From NCBI GenBank assembly GCA_001970855.1, contig LSSN01000980.1, positions 1-10,432 on the forward strand: 10,432 nucleotides of DNA. Direction: 5' to 3'. Below are positions 1 through 7,602 of this stretch, one piece after another. The notes beneath the pieces were generated by a model. That model did no database searches, was not told the DNA's origin, and was given only the letters and a program-made list of their open reading frames with translations. How positions within the stretch are numbered: position 1 is the stretch's first letter; every line of letters starts with the position of its first letter. The DNA is from Smittium culicis (Eukaryota > Kickxellomycota > Harpellomycetes > Harpellales > Legeriomycetaceae). Position numbers and translations under genes: made by a program.

Positions 1-330
1 CTCTCCTCTCTCAACAAACCAGAGTCCAAATAAGAAATAAAGATGAGAACGAGGATATGGACGAAATAAATTGGCAGGCAAGAGGCGCAAGCTAAAACAT
101 TAAAACCCAAGTGGAGCCATATTTTGTCGTAAGACAAATAGAAAAATATGTTGGAAGAAATGGGAAAGGAGTTGGAGTAAATAGGGAAGAAGATGAGCGG
201 CTCAATTAGATTGTATTTATCATCAGGATAAATACGAGAGATGGAAGTGAAATACGGGTCAATTATTAAGACAGTATATAGGGAGAAAGTTCAGGTGATC
301 AAGCAGCATGTGGCCTGAGTGTGCGAGCGT
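1..330 (+). pseudogene. Possible decayed coding sequence with Myb/SANT-like traces
   Basis: This stretch is purine- and GC-richer than the region that follows and has protein-like runs broken by stops. Frame 3 is open at 3-92, 96-206 and 210-266; the second run ends GVNREEDERLN, which resembles the start of a Myb repeat. Frame 1 gives KWSHILS at about 109, KNMLEEMGKELE at 142-177, and an open run at 232-315 containing REMEVKYGSIIKTVYREK, also Myb-like in spacing. The internal stops are all TAA or TAG, as expected if CAA/CAG codons mutated to TAA/TAG. The secreted-protein frame shows the standard code is in use, so these are true interruptions. A chance resemblance in charged, GA-rich sequence cannot be excluded. 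Confidence 0.25.
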
Positions 331-639
331 TGTGAGTAGTAAATATATGTGTTTAGGCAGATAATTGAAACATTTACCTCTAAAAGTTTGGGGCTAGGAG
401 TTTATTCTTACAGTAAAAAAACGAATAAAGAAAGATTTTAAAGAAACGTTTTGTTTAGATGAGCAGGTTGAGGCTTTATTTATGCGTTTTTTTTCTTTAT
501 AAAGATTGGTTTCTTGGGAGATATTTTCATTGCTTTGCATGCTTTTTCCTATCAAATTCATTCGGCCTTTATTCTGGTGCAATGAAAATCCTGCGTGTAT
601 ACTCTCACTACCTCTCCCGCAGCCAAGATTGTGTCTTCA

Positions 640-772
640 CCATTAAACATCAACTGATAGCCAGTTCACCCAACCACCGATTTGTCTGGCAATGGATGGC
701 CAATAATCAGCGTTGCTTAGAATTTGTATATTGGCGACGTGATATAGATCAAAGACATCCAGTAATCGATCT
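640..772 (-). pseudogene. Possible Myb/SANT-repeat relic on the minus strand
   Basis: On the minus strand from about 770 an open run reads DRLLDVFDLYHV, then NADYWPSIARQIGGWVNWL, and reaches a stop near 645. The W-x-x-I-A-x-x-I-G-G pattern after a leucine-rich helix is the usual layout of a Myb/SANT repeat second half. Stops lie directly before (TAA) and after, and no start or second repeat is evident. The plus-strand frame over the same bases (ending at 833) has no recognisable motif; I take it as a shadow, though both readings remain possible. Confidence 0.3.
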
Positions 773-903
773 TAATTATTGTAAAAATAATAAAACTACA
801 AATCATAATTTGAATATTCCAATTACCAGTTAGAATCTGATATTATTCATGATTAAATATGAGATCAGCTAATAGGTAGACGCTAAAGATATTTATTCGA
901 CCA

Positions 904-950
904 TCTAAAACCCTTGCCGATATGGGCGATCCCAAAAAAGAGGGTTTAGA
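904..950. repeat. Imperfect palindrome with nested GGGCGATCCC
   Basis: TCTAAAACCCT (904-914) pairs with AGGGTTTAGA (941-950), with one bulged A. Inside it, GGGCGATCCC (924-933) is itself an inverted repeat. The arms resemble the CCCTT...AGGG termini of the MITEs further along, but the span is only 47 bp. Confidence 0.4.
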
Positions 951-1150
951 GAGGAAAAAAAAAAAACATACTGAACTAATCATGTGTTGATGATTATTTT
1001 TGGAATGCAATCTAGTTTCATCATGCCCAACACTAAGTAAAAGAACTAAAACTTTATTTGTTTAAGGTTTAGAAGCAGGATAACTATTTGCTGCAACTAT
1101 ACGACAAACCAATTATTTTTTTGGCCTCGGAATATTATTGATTCTTGTAA

Positions 1151-1440
1151 TTTAAATATCTCGCTTTTGTAGAGAAAAAACAGTTTACCGCCAAGGAAAG
1201 GTTTAAGCTATTGCTGGAAATTTTCACCTTGAATTATAGCGTTGACAAGAATGATTATTAGCTTGACATAAACAGACTTGATTGATTCAGCGAATTCCTA
1301 AATATCAGGCCAGTCTAATCTCTTTATGGCTCCTACTTTCATATGGCATTTATGAATATAGCTTAATTAAACTAGAGCATTTGCGCATATGTACAGCGTT
1401 TTGTTTTGCGTTTTGCCCACCAGTCAACTGATACTTAAAC
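1151..1440 (+). pseudogene. Possible decayed coding fragment
   Basis: A 36-codon open run (1151-1258) includes EKKQFTAKERFKLLLEIF. In the same frame past a TAG, a TGA and a TAA come FSEFLNIRPV and SLYGSYFHMAFMNIA. An FTxKE...LL helix followed by a RPxxSLYGxY-like segment again recalls Myb/SANT-like repeats, but the match is loose. At least four stops interrupt about 95 codons, so it is not functional. Confidence 0.22.
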
Positions 1441-1522
1441 CATCAAATTCCGCCACTCGTGAGTTAATAGTATAAATCGCCTAATTTGTAGTACCATAAA
1501 TATTAAGGATAAACTATTTTTA

Positions 1523-1711
1523 CCCTTTCCCGGGCGGTAGACTATTTTTGACCCACCAGATATAGCCAACAGCGTTCAATTATAATACTTTAATTCTGAG
1601 GCTATAAGAATTACTGGTATAATTTAAAATAACTGCAAATAATATACCTGCTTAAAAGTCATAAACGAATTATAAAACAGATACATATTAAGATTGTTGG
1701 ACGAGAAAGGG
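1523..1711. mobile_element. piggyBac-type MITE, copy 1 (189 bp)
   Basis: The left end reads CCCTTTCCCGGGCGGTAG and the right end GACGAGAAAGGG, giving inverted termini of roughly 8-12 bp. The flanks are TTTA (1519-1522) and TTAA (1712-1715), so the expected TTAA duplication has one changed base. An internal ATAGCCAAC...TTCAAT block near 1560-1580 is shared with copies 3, 4 and 6. There is no coding capacity. TTAA duplication plus CCC...GGG ends is the established hallmark of piggyBac-superfamily elements; assignment to that superfamily is by termini only. Confidence 0.65.
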
Positions 1712-1985
1712 TTAATTTCATATAGCTATCAGCCAATTAGCTGAATTTACCATAATTACCTATTCCCATTTGCTAGTATTCTCAAGGTTTGATAAAATAG
1801 TAAATTCTAGGCCAGGTATAATCAGATTTCACATGCGAAAACCTTATTACTGTTAGCTATTCTGCATTTACTCAATCTGATTTTTATGCACTCGCCAATA
1901 ATGCCTCAATACGACTTCACTCACTTTAACTGTCTATTGGCCCATTGCTTTAACTATTCTCTGCTAATTAACTGCTGCCTTTTAA

Positions 1986-2176
1986 CCCTTTCAGGGGAGG
2001 TTGGCTTTTTTTGAACAACCAAAACTTTCCAACCAAATATCAATCTGATAAATTAATATTAAATAATAAAAAATTATTGGTCAATAATTATTATAAATCC
2101 AATAATTAATCAATAATGTATGACTTGACCAATTATGATATTTAAAAGTGTTAAAGAGAGTTGGCCCCATAAAGGG
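1986..2176. mobile_element. piggyBac-type MITE, copy 2 (191 bp), cleanest boundaries
   Basis: Perfect TTAA at both edges (1982-1985 and 2177-2180). The left terminus CCCTTTCAGGGG and the reverse complement of the right terminus, CCCTTTATGGGG, match at 10 of 12 positions. The interior is extremely AT-rich, with repeated ATTGGTCAAT/CAATAATTA-like words, and non-coding. It has the same length as copy 1 but a more diverged interior, so it may be a distinct subfamily. Confidence 0.75.
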
Positions 2177-2222
2177 TTAACCATGGATTTTTTTTTTTTA
2201 GTGATTAGCTGCTGCTCTTTAA

Positions 2223-2367
2223 CCCTATCACGGCCAGTATACAATTTTTGGCCTATCAAGTTTAGCCAACTGTTTTCAAATATAAATTTAAAATGCCAGA
2301 ATTATTCGCTTTTTAACTTTTTGTGGATTGTCGTTAAATGCAAAATAGTTTTATAAACCATATAGAT
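2223..2367. mobile_element. piggyBac-type MITE, copy 3, decayed or truncated
   Basis: TTAA at 2219-2222 is followed by CCCTATCACGGCCAGTA, matching the left terminus of copy 1. The internal TTTAGCCAAC...TTCAAATATA block then follows at the expected distance. No GAAAGGGTTAA-like right end is visible; the homology fades at about 2355-2370, where an R2 repeat copy starts. The right boundary is therefore approximate. Confidence 0.45.
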
Positions 2368-2476
2368 GAGTCTGAACGAATAGATCACGGTGTAGTTTGT
2401 TAGTATAATTGTCATGACTATTCAATGTCTACTAATATTATTGGCGGGACTGAATGATGTTCAAATTTTTATAGGA
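2368..2476 (+). repeat. R2 dispersed repeat, partial copy a
   Basis: It starts GAGTCTGAACGAA, then GTGTAGTTTGTTAG and ATATTATTGGCGGGACTGAATG. This matches in order the start of the R2 copy at 5553. It ends where a second R2 start (GTTCCTGAACAAAG, 2477) begins, giving a head-to-tail pair. Confidence 0.45.
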
Positions 2477-2737
2477 GTTCCTGAACAAAGAGAAAACGTT
2501 GATGTAGTATAACTTTATTGGCTTGGGCATCGTATATTGATTTTTTATTATTGGAATTAAAAAGGAATTTCAATTTTTCTTGATATTCATTTCAATTAAG
2601 AATGATTATTTGCTATAAAAAAGTACCGGTTTTACTTATTGGATATTTATTAATCTGCAATTATATAAGCTATAACCCTTCACACTATAAAATGACCACC
2701 TCATAATGAATCGTCCATATTTATTCGTTTAATTTAA
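2477..2737 (+). repeat. R2 dispersed repeat, copy b (interrupted by MITE copy 4)
   Basis: In order: CCTGAACAAAGAGAA, TTATTGGCTTGGGC, TTTATTATTGG, ATTTCAATTTTTCTTGATATTCAT, GATTATTTGCTATAAAA, then CACTATAAAATG near 2683. The same blocks appear in order in the copy at 5553-5805, with no obvious coding frame. Sequence of the same family resumes after the MITE at 2923. Confidence 0.6.
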
Positions 2738-2922
2738 CCATTTCAATTACGGTAGATTGTTTATCACCAACAAGTTATAGCCAATAGATTTCAATTATTT
2801 GCTTAATTTCGAGATCCGTATAATTACTGGTTTAAAAAATTTTAACAACAAATAATTTATTCACTTTAAAATCATATACGAATCTTGTATTTATTTTTTA
2901 TTGTATGCTGCACGCGAAAGGG
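2738..2922. mobile_element. piggyBac-type MITE, copy 4 (185 bp), inserted in an R2 repeat
   Basis: TTAA lies on both sides (2734-2737 and 2923-2926). The left end CCATTTCAATTACGGTAG and right end GCACGCGAAAGGG align with copy 1, as does the interior (ATAGCCAATAGATTTCAATT, then TAATTACTGG, then the CATATACGAAT region). The flanking DNA on both sides belongs to the R2 repeat, which supports a real insertion. Confidence 0.7.
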
Positions 2923-3060
2923 TTAAAAGTATTTTTTGCTAAAAATAATCAATGCAGTACTCATTATCCACTGATTCATTTATACTATTTTAAAAGCTGT
3001 AACTCTTTACACTATAAAATATCACATTTATAAAGAGTTTTTCATACAAGATTTATATTA
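2923..3060 (+). repeat. R2 dispersed repeat, copy c (distal part)
   Basis: It begins TTAAAAGTATTTTTTGCTA, directly after the right end of MITE copy 4. It continues through GCTGTAACTCTTTACACTATAAAAT near 2996-3020 and a TTTATAAAGAG tail. It aligns with the distal half of copy b and with the inverted copies at 3488-3913. Confidence 0.55.
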
Positions 3061-3063
3061 TTT

Positions 3064-3245
3064 TATAATGGGTTAGGCTACCTCATTCAATCCAAAAAGC
3101 TAATAATGATTTACACACAATTTTATTACTTGCTGCCTTAATAAAACTTTTAAAAAATTCTAACTGCCTTAAAGCTAAACTGCTTATATCGAGTAAGATT
3201 GGCTATATTTTTATGAACAATAACAGTCCTTTGCACGTGAAAGAT
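3064..3245. mobile_element. Strongly decayed MITE-like sequence, copy 5
   Basis: Only the right part is convincing: TTGCACGTGAAAGAT at 3232-3245 aligns with the right end of copy 4 (GCTGCACGCGAAAGGG). The preceding TTTTAAAAAATTCTAAC and CTTATATCGAGTAAG stretches also align with copy 4. The left end near 3064 is a guess from element length. Confidence 0.3.
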
Positions 3246-3249
3246 ATAA

Positions 3250-3433
3250 TTGGGCGATAGGTTATTTTTTGATTTGCCAAATATAGCCAACTGATCTCAA
3301 TAAAAGTAATTTTACATTTAGGCTTTTACAATTATTGGTTTATTATTTATTTTCTAACAAATAGTTAATACGCTTCTTGTGCCTAGCGAATAATTAAATT
3401 ATATTTTTTTACAGAGTATTGATCTGGAAAGAG
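3250..3433. mobile_element. Decayed piggyBac-type MITE, copy 6 (about 184 bp)
   Basis: The left part TTGGGCGATAGG followed by ATTTTTTGATTTGCC aligns with copy 1 after its first few bases. The ATATAGCCAACTGATCTCAAT block is then at the expected position. The right end GGAAAGAG followed by TAAA (3434-3437) corresponds to GAAAGGG plus TTAA. It abuts copy 5, so one degenerate TTAA-like tetranucleotide (3246-3249) would serve both. Confidence 0.5.
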
Positions 3434-3487
3434 TAAATGGATGTCCATTTCCCGCCAAACTGTTTGTAAAAAAGTGAATTTAATGAT

Positions 3488-3650
3488 TCGTATATGGGGG
3501 ATTCTTTATAAAGAAGTGGTTTTATAGTGTAATGAGCTAAAGTATATCATATTTTGTATTTATTACCATCGAATAAATAACTTCTAGCACTTTTATTTAG
3601 CAAATAATACTTTTAAAATGAAATAAATGGGATATCCACAAACGACACAG
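3488..3650 (-). repeat. R2 dispersed repeat, inverted copy d
   Basis: Read on the minus strand it shows CCCATTTATTTCATTTTAAA, TATTATTTGCTAAAT, a GATGGTAATAAATA stretch and TTACACTATAAAACCAC (3518-3534). This is the same order as copy c. It carries an uninterrupted TTAA (3613-3616) exactly where copy c is broken by MITE copy 4. Confidence 0.55.
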
Positions 3651-3913
3651 AGCTTTTTTACTTGCAAATTCTGTTTGGATATATGGGTTATTTACTAAGA
3701 GGGCACTTTTAAATTTAAAGAGTTACAGTGAATGAATTTTCATATTTATTATTATCCAACAAATAAAATCTAGTATTATTTTTAGCAAATAATGCTTTCA
3801 GATATATATTGATAATGGAAATGACTGCCATTTCAGTCAATAATCATTTTAACTTTTTAATAACGTTTCCAATAATTACAATCTGCAACAAAGTGCTTTC
3901 TTCATTCAGAATC
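3651..3913 (-). repeat. R2 dispersed repeat, inverted copy e (long)
   Basis: On the minus strand it starts GATTCTGAATGAAGAAAG at 3913, then ACTTTGTTGCAG, ATTATTGACTGAAATGGCAG, CATTTCCATT, GCATTATTTGCTAAAAATAA and TGTAACTCTTTAAATTTAAA. It is collinear with the plus-strand copy at 5553-5805. The plus-strand open frame covering 3809-4072 lies mostly in this non-coding repeat and is not annotated. Confidence 0.6.
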
Positions 3914-3935
3914 TATCAAATAAAAAAGTTAAAGT

Positions 3936-5552
3936 GCATTTCCAATTCAGCCAATGAAAATAACAATAAAAAAATATTTGGCATAATGATATTATGGTGC
4001 AAAAAAATAACTTTTTTATTCATAGTCCCTAAAATAAGTTCATTCAAAAGAATTTTCTTGGAGTTGATATAATAAATCTTTAAAGTGGACTAAATAGCTT
4101 TTGGGTCTAATTAGAAAATGTAATACAGTAAAAGAATTGAAATTAGCGACCATTACTTCAAAGATAATTTGGTAGATTATTATAATCCGAATATTTACGA
4201 GCTAGTTCAACAAGTATATATTTCTATCACGCTCATCCATTCGGCGCAATAATACCGGTAATTATTTCTTTTTTCAATAAAGCCATAATAGAAAAACTAA
4301 GTATATCCGAGTCACTAAGCATATATTCATCATTTTAGATTCTAATAGTGTAATTATATATAGATTAGACTCTCTTCTTATGTCACAAGTCTATTAAGTC
4401 GAATATATATGTTTAAAATTTCGTATACCTATAACTAATACAAGATGTAATTATAATTAACTTGTTTCAATTGAAAGTTTAATAAAAATTTAAATATTCG
4501 TAATTTTGATCTTTATTGAGTACAGTTCTACCAAACTATTTTTATATCGCTTGCTTCTCTGCTTTAGTAGTTGATTATGATTTGTTATTGTAAATTAACA
4601 CACAATTAATTCACATAAGCTTAGTTTATTAAAAAAGACTTGCAAGATACCATTATACACAAGTAATGACTATAATTATAATAATAAATTATATTAGGAT
4701 CTCATAATTTCTATGCATAAAAAACATAATGGAATCTAAAAATACTGGATTATCTTATATGCGAACTCGACTAAAACGATTGAAAATTTTGAACTATGTG
4801 AGAGGTTGTAATGACTAGAATTAATTTTAATTGTTAAAATTCGAAGTAATTTCAATGAAAGAGGGTGTTAATAAATACTAAATGAATTTATAATTTATTA
4901 TAAACAGAATAATGAAAGATCAAGACTAGAAAAATATTTTTTGATAATCTAGAAACAGTTTGAACTTCAATTTTTAAAAATTATGTTAAATTTGAAATTA
5001 ACCTTTAAAGAGCAACTTTTTTTTTATAAAGAAAAAAAAGTATTAATGTATCAATAATAATTTAAAGATTTTTTTTTTTTTTTTTTCAAGATTTGTAGAT
5101 TTGAAATAAACTAACTTTTAGTGCAGTTCAGTTAGAGGTTTATTCCGAAAAAAAGTCTTTAATACATTTTATAAGAAAAAAATTCCTCCGAGATTTTTTG
5201 AATTATTTTTTTAGTTATTTAACTTTTATTTGGAAAACTATTACTACTGAATTCTTGATTATATTAGCTCTTACATACTATTGTACCTTCCCGATAAATG
5301 ATTCTATGAATAGAACGGGTTTTAACCTTACACTCATAAATCATTTCTGTTCTAAACAAAACACTTTAGTATTTCGGAACGCGCCCATAAAAATATATTC
5401 AACATGTAACTGCTAAAGTATTTTATTTCCAATCAAAAATAGTCATAGAAACCCCACTCACCATATACAATTATATCGGGTATAAAATACTTATTCTGCT
5501 TGCTATTATAATTCGCAATCTATAAAAAAATGATTTTTCTTCGAGTAGTTGG
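3936..5552. other. AT-rich gene desert, no supported gene
   Basis: Very AT-rich with homopolymer runs, including a T run of about 17 at roughly 5070-5086 and poly-A/poly-T patches near 5017-5040. The only protein-like patches are a 42-codon open run without ATG at 4124-4249 (plus strand, containing YYNPNIYELVQQVY) and a short minus-strand run near 5265-5355 (containing MIYECKVKTRSIHRIIYREG). A plus-strand frame at 5198-5416 would need a TTG start and has no recognisable motif. All may be relics or chance. Confidence 0.5.
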
Positions 5553-5805
5553 GAGATTCTGAACGAACAAAGAACTTTGTTGCAGTTTAATGTTATTGGC
5601 TTGGGTAAAATCTAATTGTAAATATTATTGGCGCAAATGAAAGCCATTTCTATTTTTCTTATTTATTCATAAAGTTATGAAAATTATCATTTGCAATAAA
5701 AAAAAATCATAATTACTCATCGATTATTATTTTAATTATGCGATTTTATTGACTGTGTCCTTTTACACTATAAAATGGCTCTTCAATAAATAATCTCCCA
5801 AAATA
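5553..5805 (+). repeat. R2 dispersed repeat, copy f
   Basis: In order: GATTCTGAACGAACAAAGAA, ACTTTGTTGCAGTTTAATG, TTATTGGCTTGGGT, ATTATTGGCGCAAATGAAAG, CCATTTCTATTTTTCTT, ATTATCATTTGCAATAAAA, then TTTTACACTATAAAATGG. It is the most complete direct copy. The copies are clearly related but show many substitutions, so the family looks old here. No terminal inverted repeats or target duplications were identified. Confidence 0.6.
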
Positions 5806-6407
5806 GCTTGTTAAACAACAAAATTACTCATCTAACAATTAGAATCCAATGTTAACTATAGCCCTCCTCGCCCCACACCAAATAAAATTAAAATTGCTAG
5901 TGAAATGCTAGCTTATTCAAAATAGTACAATTATTTAAAAAATAAAAACATAGTAATAAAGCAAATACCAATCACTAAAACCAAAAATCCTTAATTGTTC
6001 AAATTCATTCTCTTGTTTTCGTTGTATCTTATTCGCAGTTAATGGAATTAATTCAAGCTACATCGGTTCTATAAATATTAATGGCTATATTTTATAATAC
6101 ATCTCATCCCATTAGTAAAATAACAAAAGATTGCTGTAGCAAATCAAATTATTTTAGAAAATGAAAAGTACAGTTTTTTTTTTTAATACACTATAAAAAA
6201 CAATATATTATTTTTACCAGCTTTGTACTCTCAGTATCAGTTCATTGGGAAAATAACATATTTTTGCAAAAGGTAAAAATATAAATTATAACAATTCGTT
6301 TTTACTGGATAAAGAATATAGAAATCGATTTAGAATGCCAAATTAGGAAAAAATAGTAAATCACAGTTTATATCAATTAAAAAATTATTTATTATTAAAA
6401 AATTAAT
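5806..6407. other. AT-rich non-coding stretch
   Basis: No open frame of note on either strand. A C-rich patch, GCCCTCCTCGCCCC, lies at about 5861-5874. A short inverted pair GCTAG...CTAGC sits near 5896-5912. T- and A-runs are frequent. Nothing else is identifiable. Confidence 0.5.
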
Positions 6408-6593
6408 TCAAAAACGTTGCATATACATTCTTGAGCAAATTATTTTTACATTAGTGATAGATAATTTATTTATGACCATTAAAAAAAAATATAACTCTGC
6501 AACATTGATTTTTATTCTGCCACCTTTAGTTTCTCCTATTGTCACATCTGCGATAATTAAAAACTTGAAAAAAAAATTTTTTTTCATATACAT
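6408..6593 (-). pseudogene. Cyclophilin-like (peptidyl-prolyl isomerase) N-terminal relic
   Basis: A 61-codon minus-strand frame contains ADVTIGETKGGRIKI at residues 15-29 (6507-6551). This strongly recalls the first beta strands of cyclophilins (pattern F-D-x-T/S-I-G-x-x-x-x-G-R-I-x-x-E-L). ELY at residues 33-35 and TNVKIIC further on could correspond to the family's E-L and E-N-F-x-x-F-C blocks, with a small insertion between. The family is normally about 160-180 residues with an FHR catalytic motif and an FMIQGGD block; neither is recognisable downstream toward 6200. I read it as a fragment of a dead gene copy. A chance match of the short motif is the main alternative. Confidence 0.35.
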
Positions 6594-7362
6594 TAGATTA
6601 CGTAGAAAAAATTTTATCTTCTAGAACTTTTTACAAAACCTAAAAATAGATAAAACTTTTAAAATCGATTATGTTAAATTGATTCATTATTCCCATTGTT
6701 ATAAAAACCATTCTTAATTTTTTCATTTTTTTATTTCTCAATTAGAGAATAGAATTTATTTATATTTTTTTCTTAGTTATAATAATAATTATTTGCTTTT
6801 ATTAAAAGAAATAAGAATTAAAAGCTATTGGTTAAGGCTGGAAGTAAAAAAATTAGATAAATGGCTAATTCTTTTAAAACAAAGACAAAAAAAGAATTTT
6901 CCACACAAATAATAAAACTCTTTAATGATAAATTTGCATCTATTAAAAAAGTTTATGGCTGAGGTGGAATGTAGCAAGAAAAATTAAATTTTAAATTTTT
7001 ATTTACCAATGAAGATAGAAATTAATGTATATAGTTATATTTTTTAGTAGTTTTAAGTTAATTGTTTATAAATTAATAATTAAATCTAAACTATTGTTAA
7101 AAAACGCACATTTAAATATCGATTTTTAATTGAAATGCTATTAACACCCTCTGAGGCACAATAAAAGATACAATCATTTTTATTAGTATGTATAACAGTC
7201 TATAATATTTTATAACGGATTTAATACATATAGTAAAGGAAAAAAAACTATATAAATCTACAAAAATTCCATTATAAATTACGATGTTATCCACATTAAA
7301 TTCCCTCGTTTATATTGAATATATATTCCTGATTTATATTTCAAATTGAACTACCTTAAATT
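6594..7362. other. AT-rich non-coding stretch upstream of the secreted-protein gene
   Basis: Almost entirely A and T. A 33-codon ATG frame at 6861-6962 (MANSFKTKTKKEFSTQ...) and a 60-codon minus-strand frame at 7112-7294 have no recognisable motif and the composition expected by chance. No RNA gene was seen. Confidence 0.5.
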
Positions 7363-7405
7363 TATACCCTAAAAACCTAACCTTATTTCTATACCCTAAA
7401 AACCT
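7363..7405 (+). promoter_or_regulatory. Duplicated C-rich motif upstream of the secreted-protein gene
   Basis: The 16-mer TATACCCTAAAAACCT occurs twice, at 7363-7378 and 7390-7405. The two copies are perfect, and a CCTTATTTC spacer lies between them. This is one of the few C-rich blocks in a very AT-rich region, about 200 bp upstream of the ATG. That makes it a candidate upstream activating element, though no trans-acting factor is implied by the sequence alone. Confidence 0.4.
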
Positions 7406-7494
7406 TTTATTTTCCCTCAATAACGTTAAAAGCTTCTAGTATCTGTAGGACCAAATATTTTCTTTGCCAATTTATTACAAGAATTATATTTAAT

Positions 7495-7502
7495 TATAAA
7501 AT
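7495..7502 (+). promoter_or_regulatory. Possible TATA box for the secreted-protein gene
   Basis: TATAAAAT lies about 100 bp before the ATG. A pyrimidine-rich stretch ending in TTTTTTTTTCACTTT (about 7566-7580) between it and the ATG could mark transcription initiation. In such AT-rich DNA a TATA match is weak evidence by itself. Confidence 0.3.
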
Positions 7503-7602
7503 CGGATATATCATCTCAAAATTCATTAAGTTATTACCTTTACTACCAATAAAAAATTATACTTATTTTTTTTTCACTTTGTGATCACATAAATACAGAA
7601 AT

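Noticed and set aside
1..281. Alternative genetic code with TAA/TAG as glutamine
   Set aside because: The one intact gene uses CAA/CAG for Gln, has no internal TAA/TAG over 664 codons and terminates at TAA just before low-complexity non-coding sequence.
394..582. 62-codon minus-strand frame
   Set aside because: Low-complexity Lys/Asn/Ser composition without motif. It may continue the minus-strand relic after a frameshift, but nothing in it supports a gene.
459..833. 124-codon plus-strand frame
   Set aside because: No recognisable domain or promoter context; the start lies in low-complexity T-rich DNA. The minus strand of 640-772 looks more protein-like, so this frame is treated as its shadow.
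2135..2356. 73-codon plus-strand frame
   Set aside because: It runs across the right end of MITE copy 2 and into MITE copy 3, both non-coding, so it is chance.
3809..4072. 87-codon plus-strand frame
   Set aside because: It lies largely antisense to the R2 copy e repeat and has AT-driven Ile/Asn/Lys composition with no motif.
5305..5325. GAACGGGTTTTAACCTT as a possible MITE end
   Set aside because: It resembles GAAAGGGTTAA, but no matching left terminus or interior homology lies about 190 bp away.
5198..5416. 72-codon plus-strand frame with a hydrophobic start
   Set aside because: It needs a TTG start, which is implausible in a eukaryote, and the hydrophobic part is simply T-rich codons.
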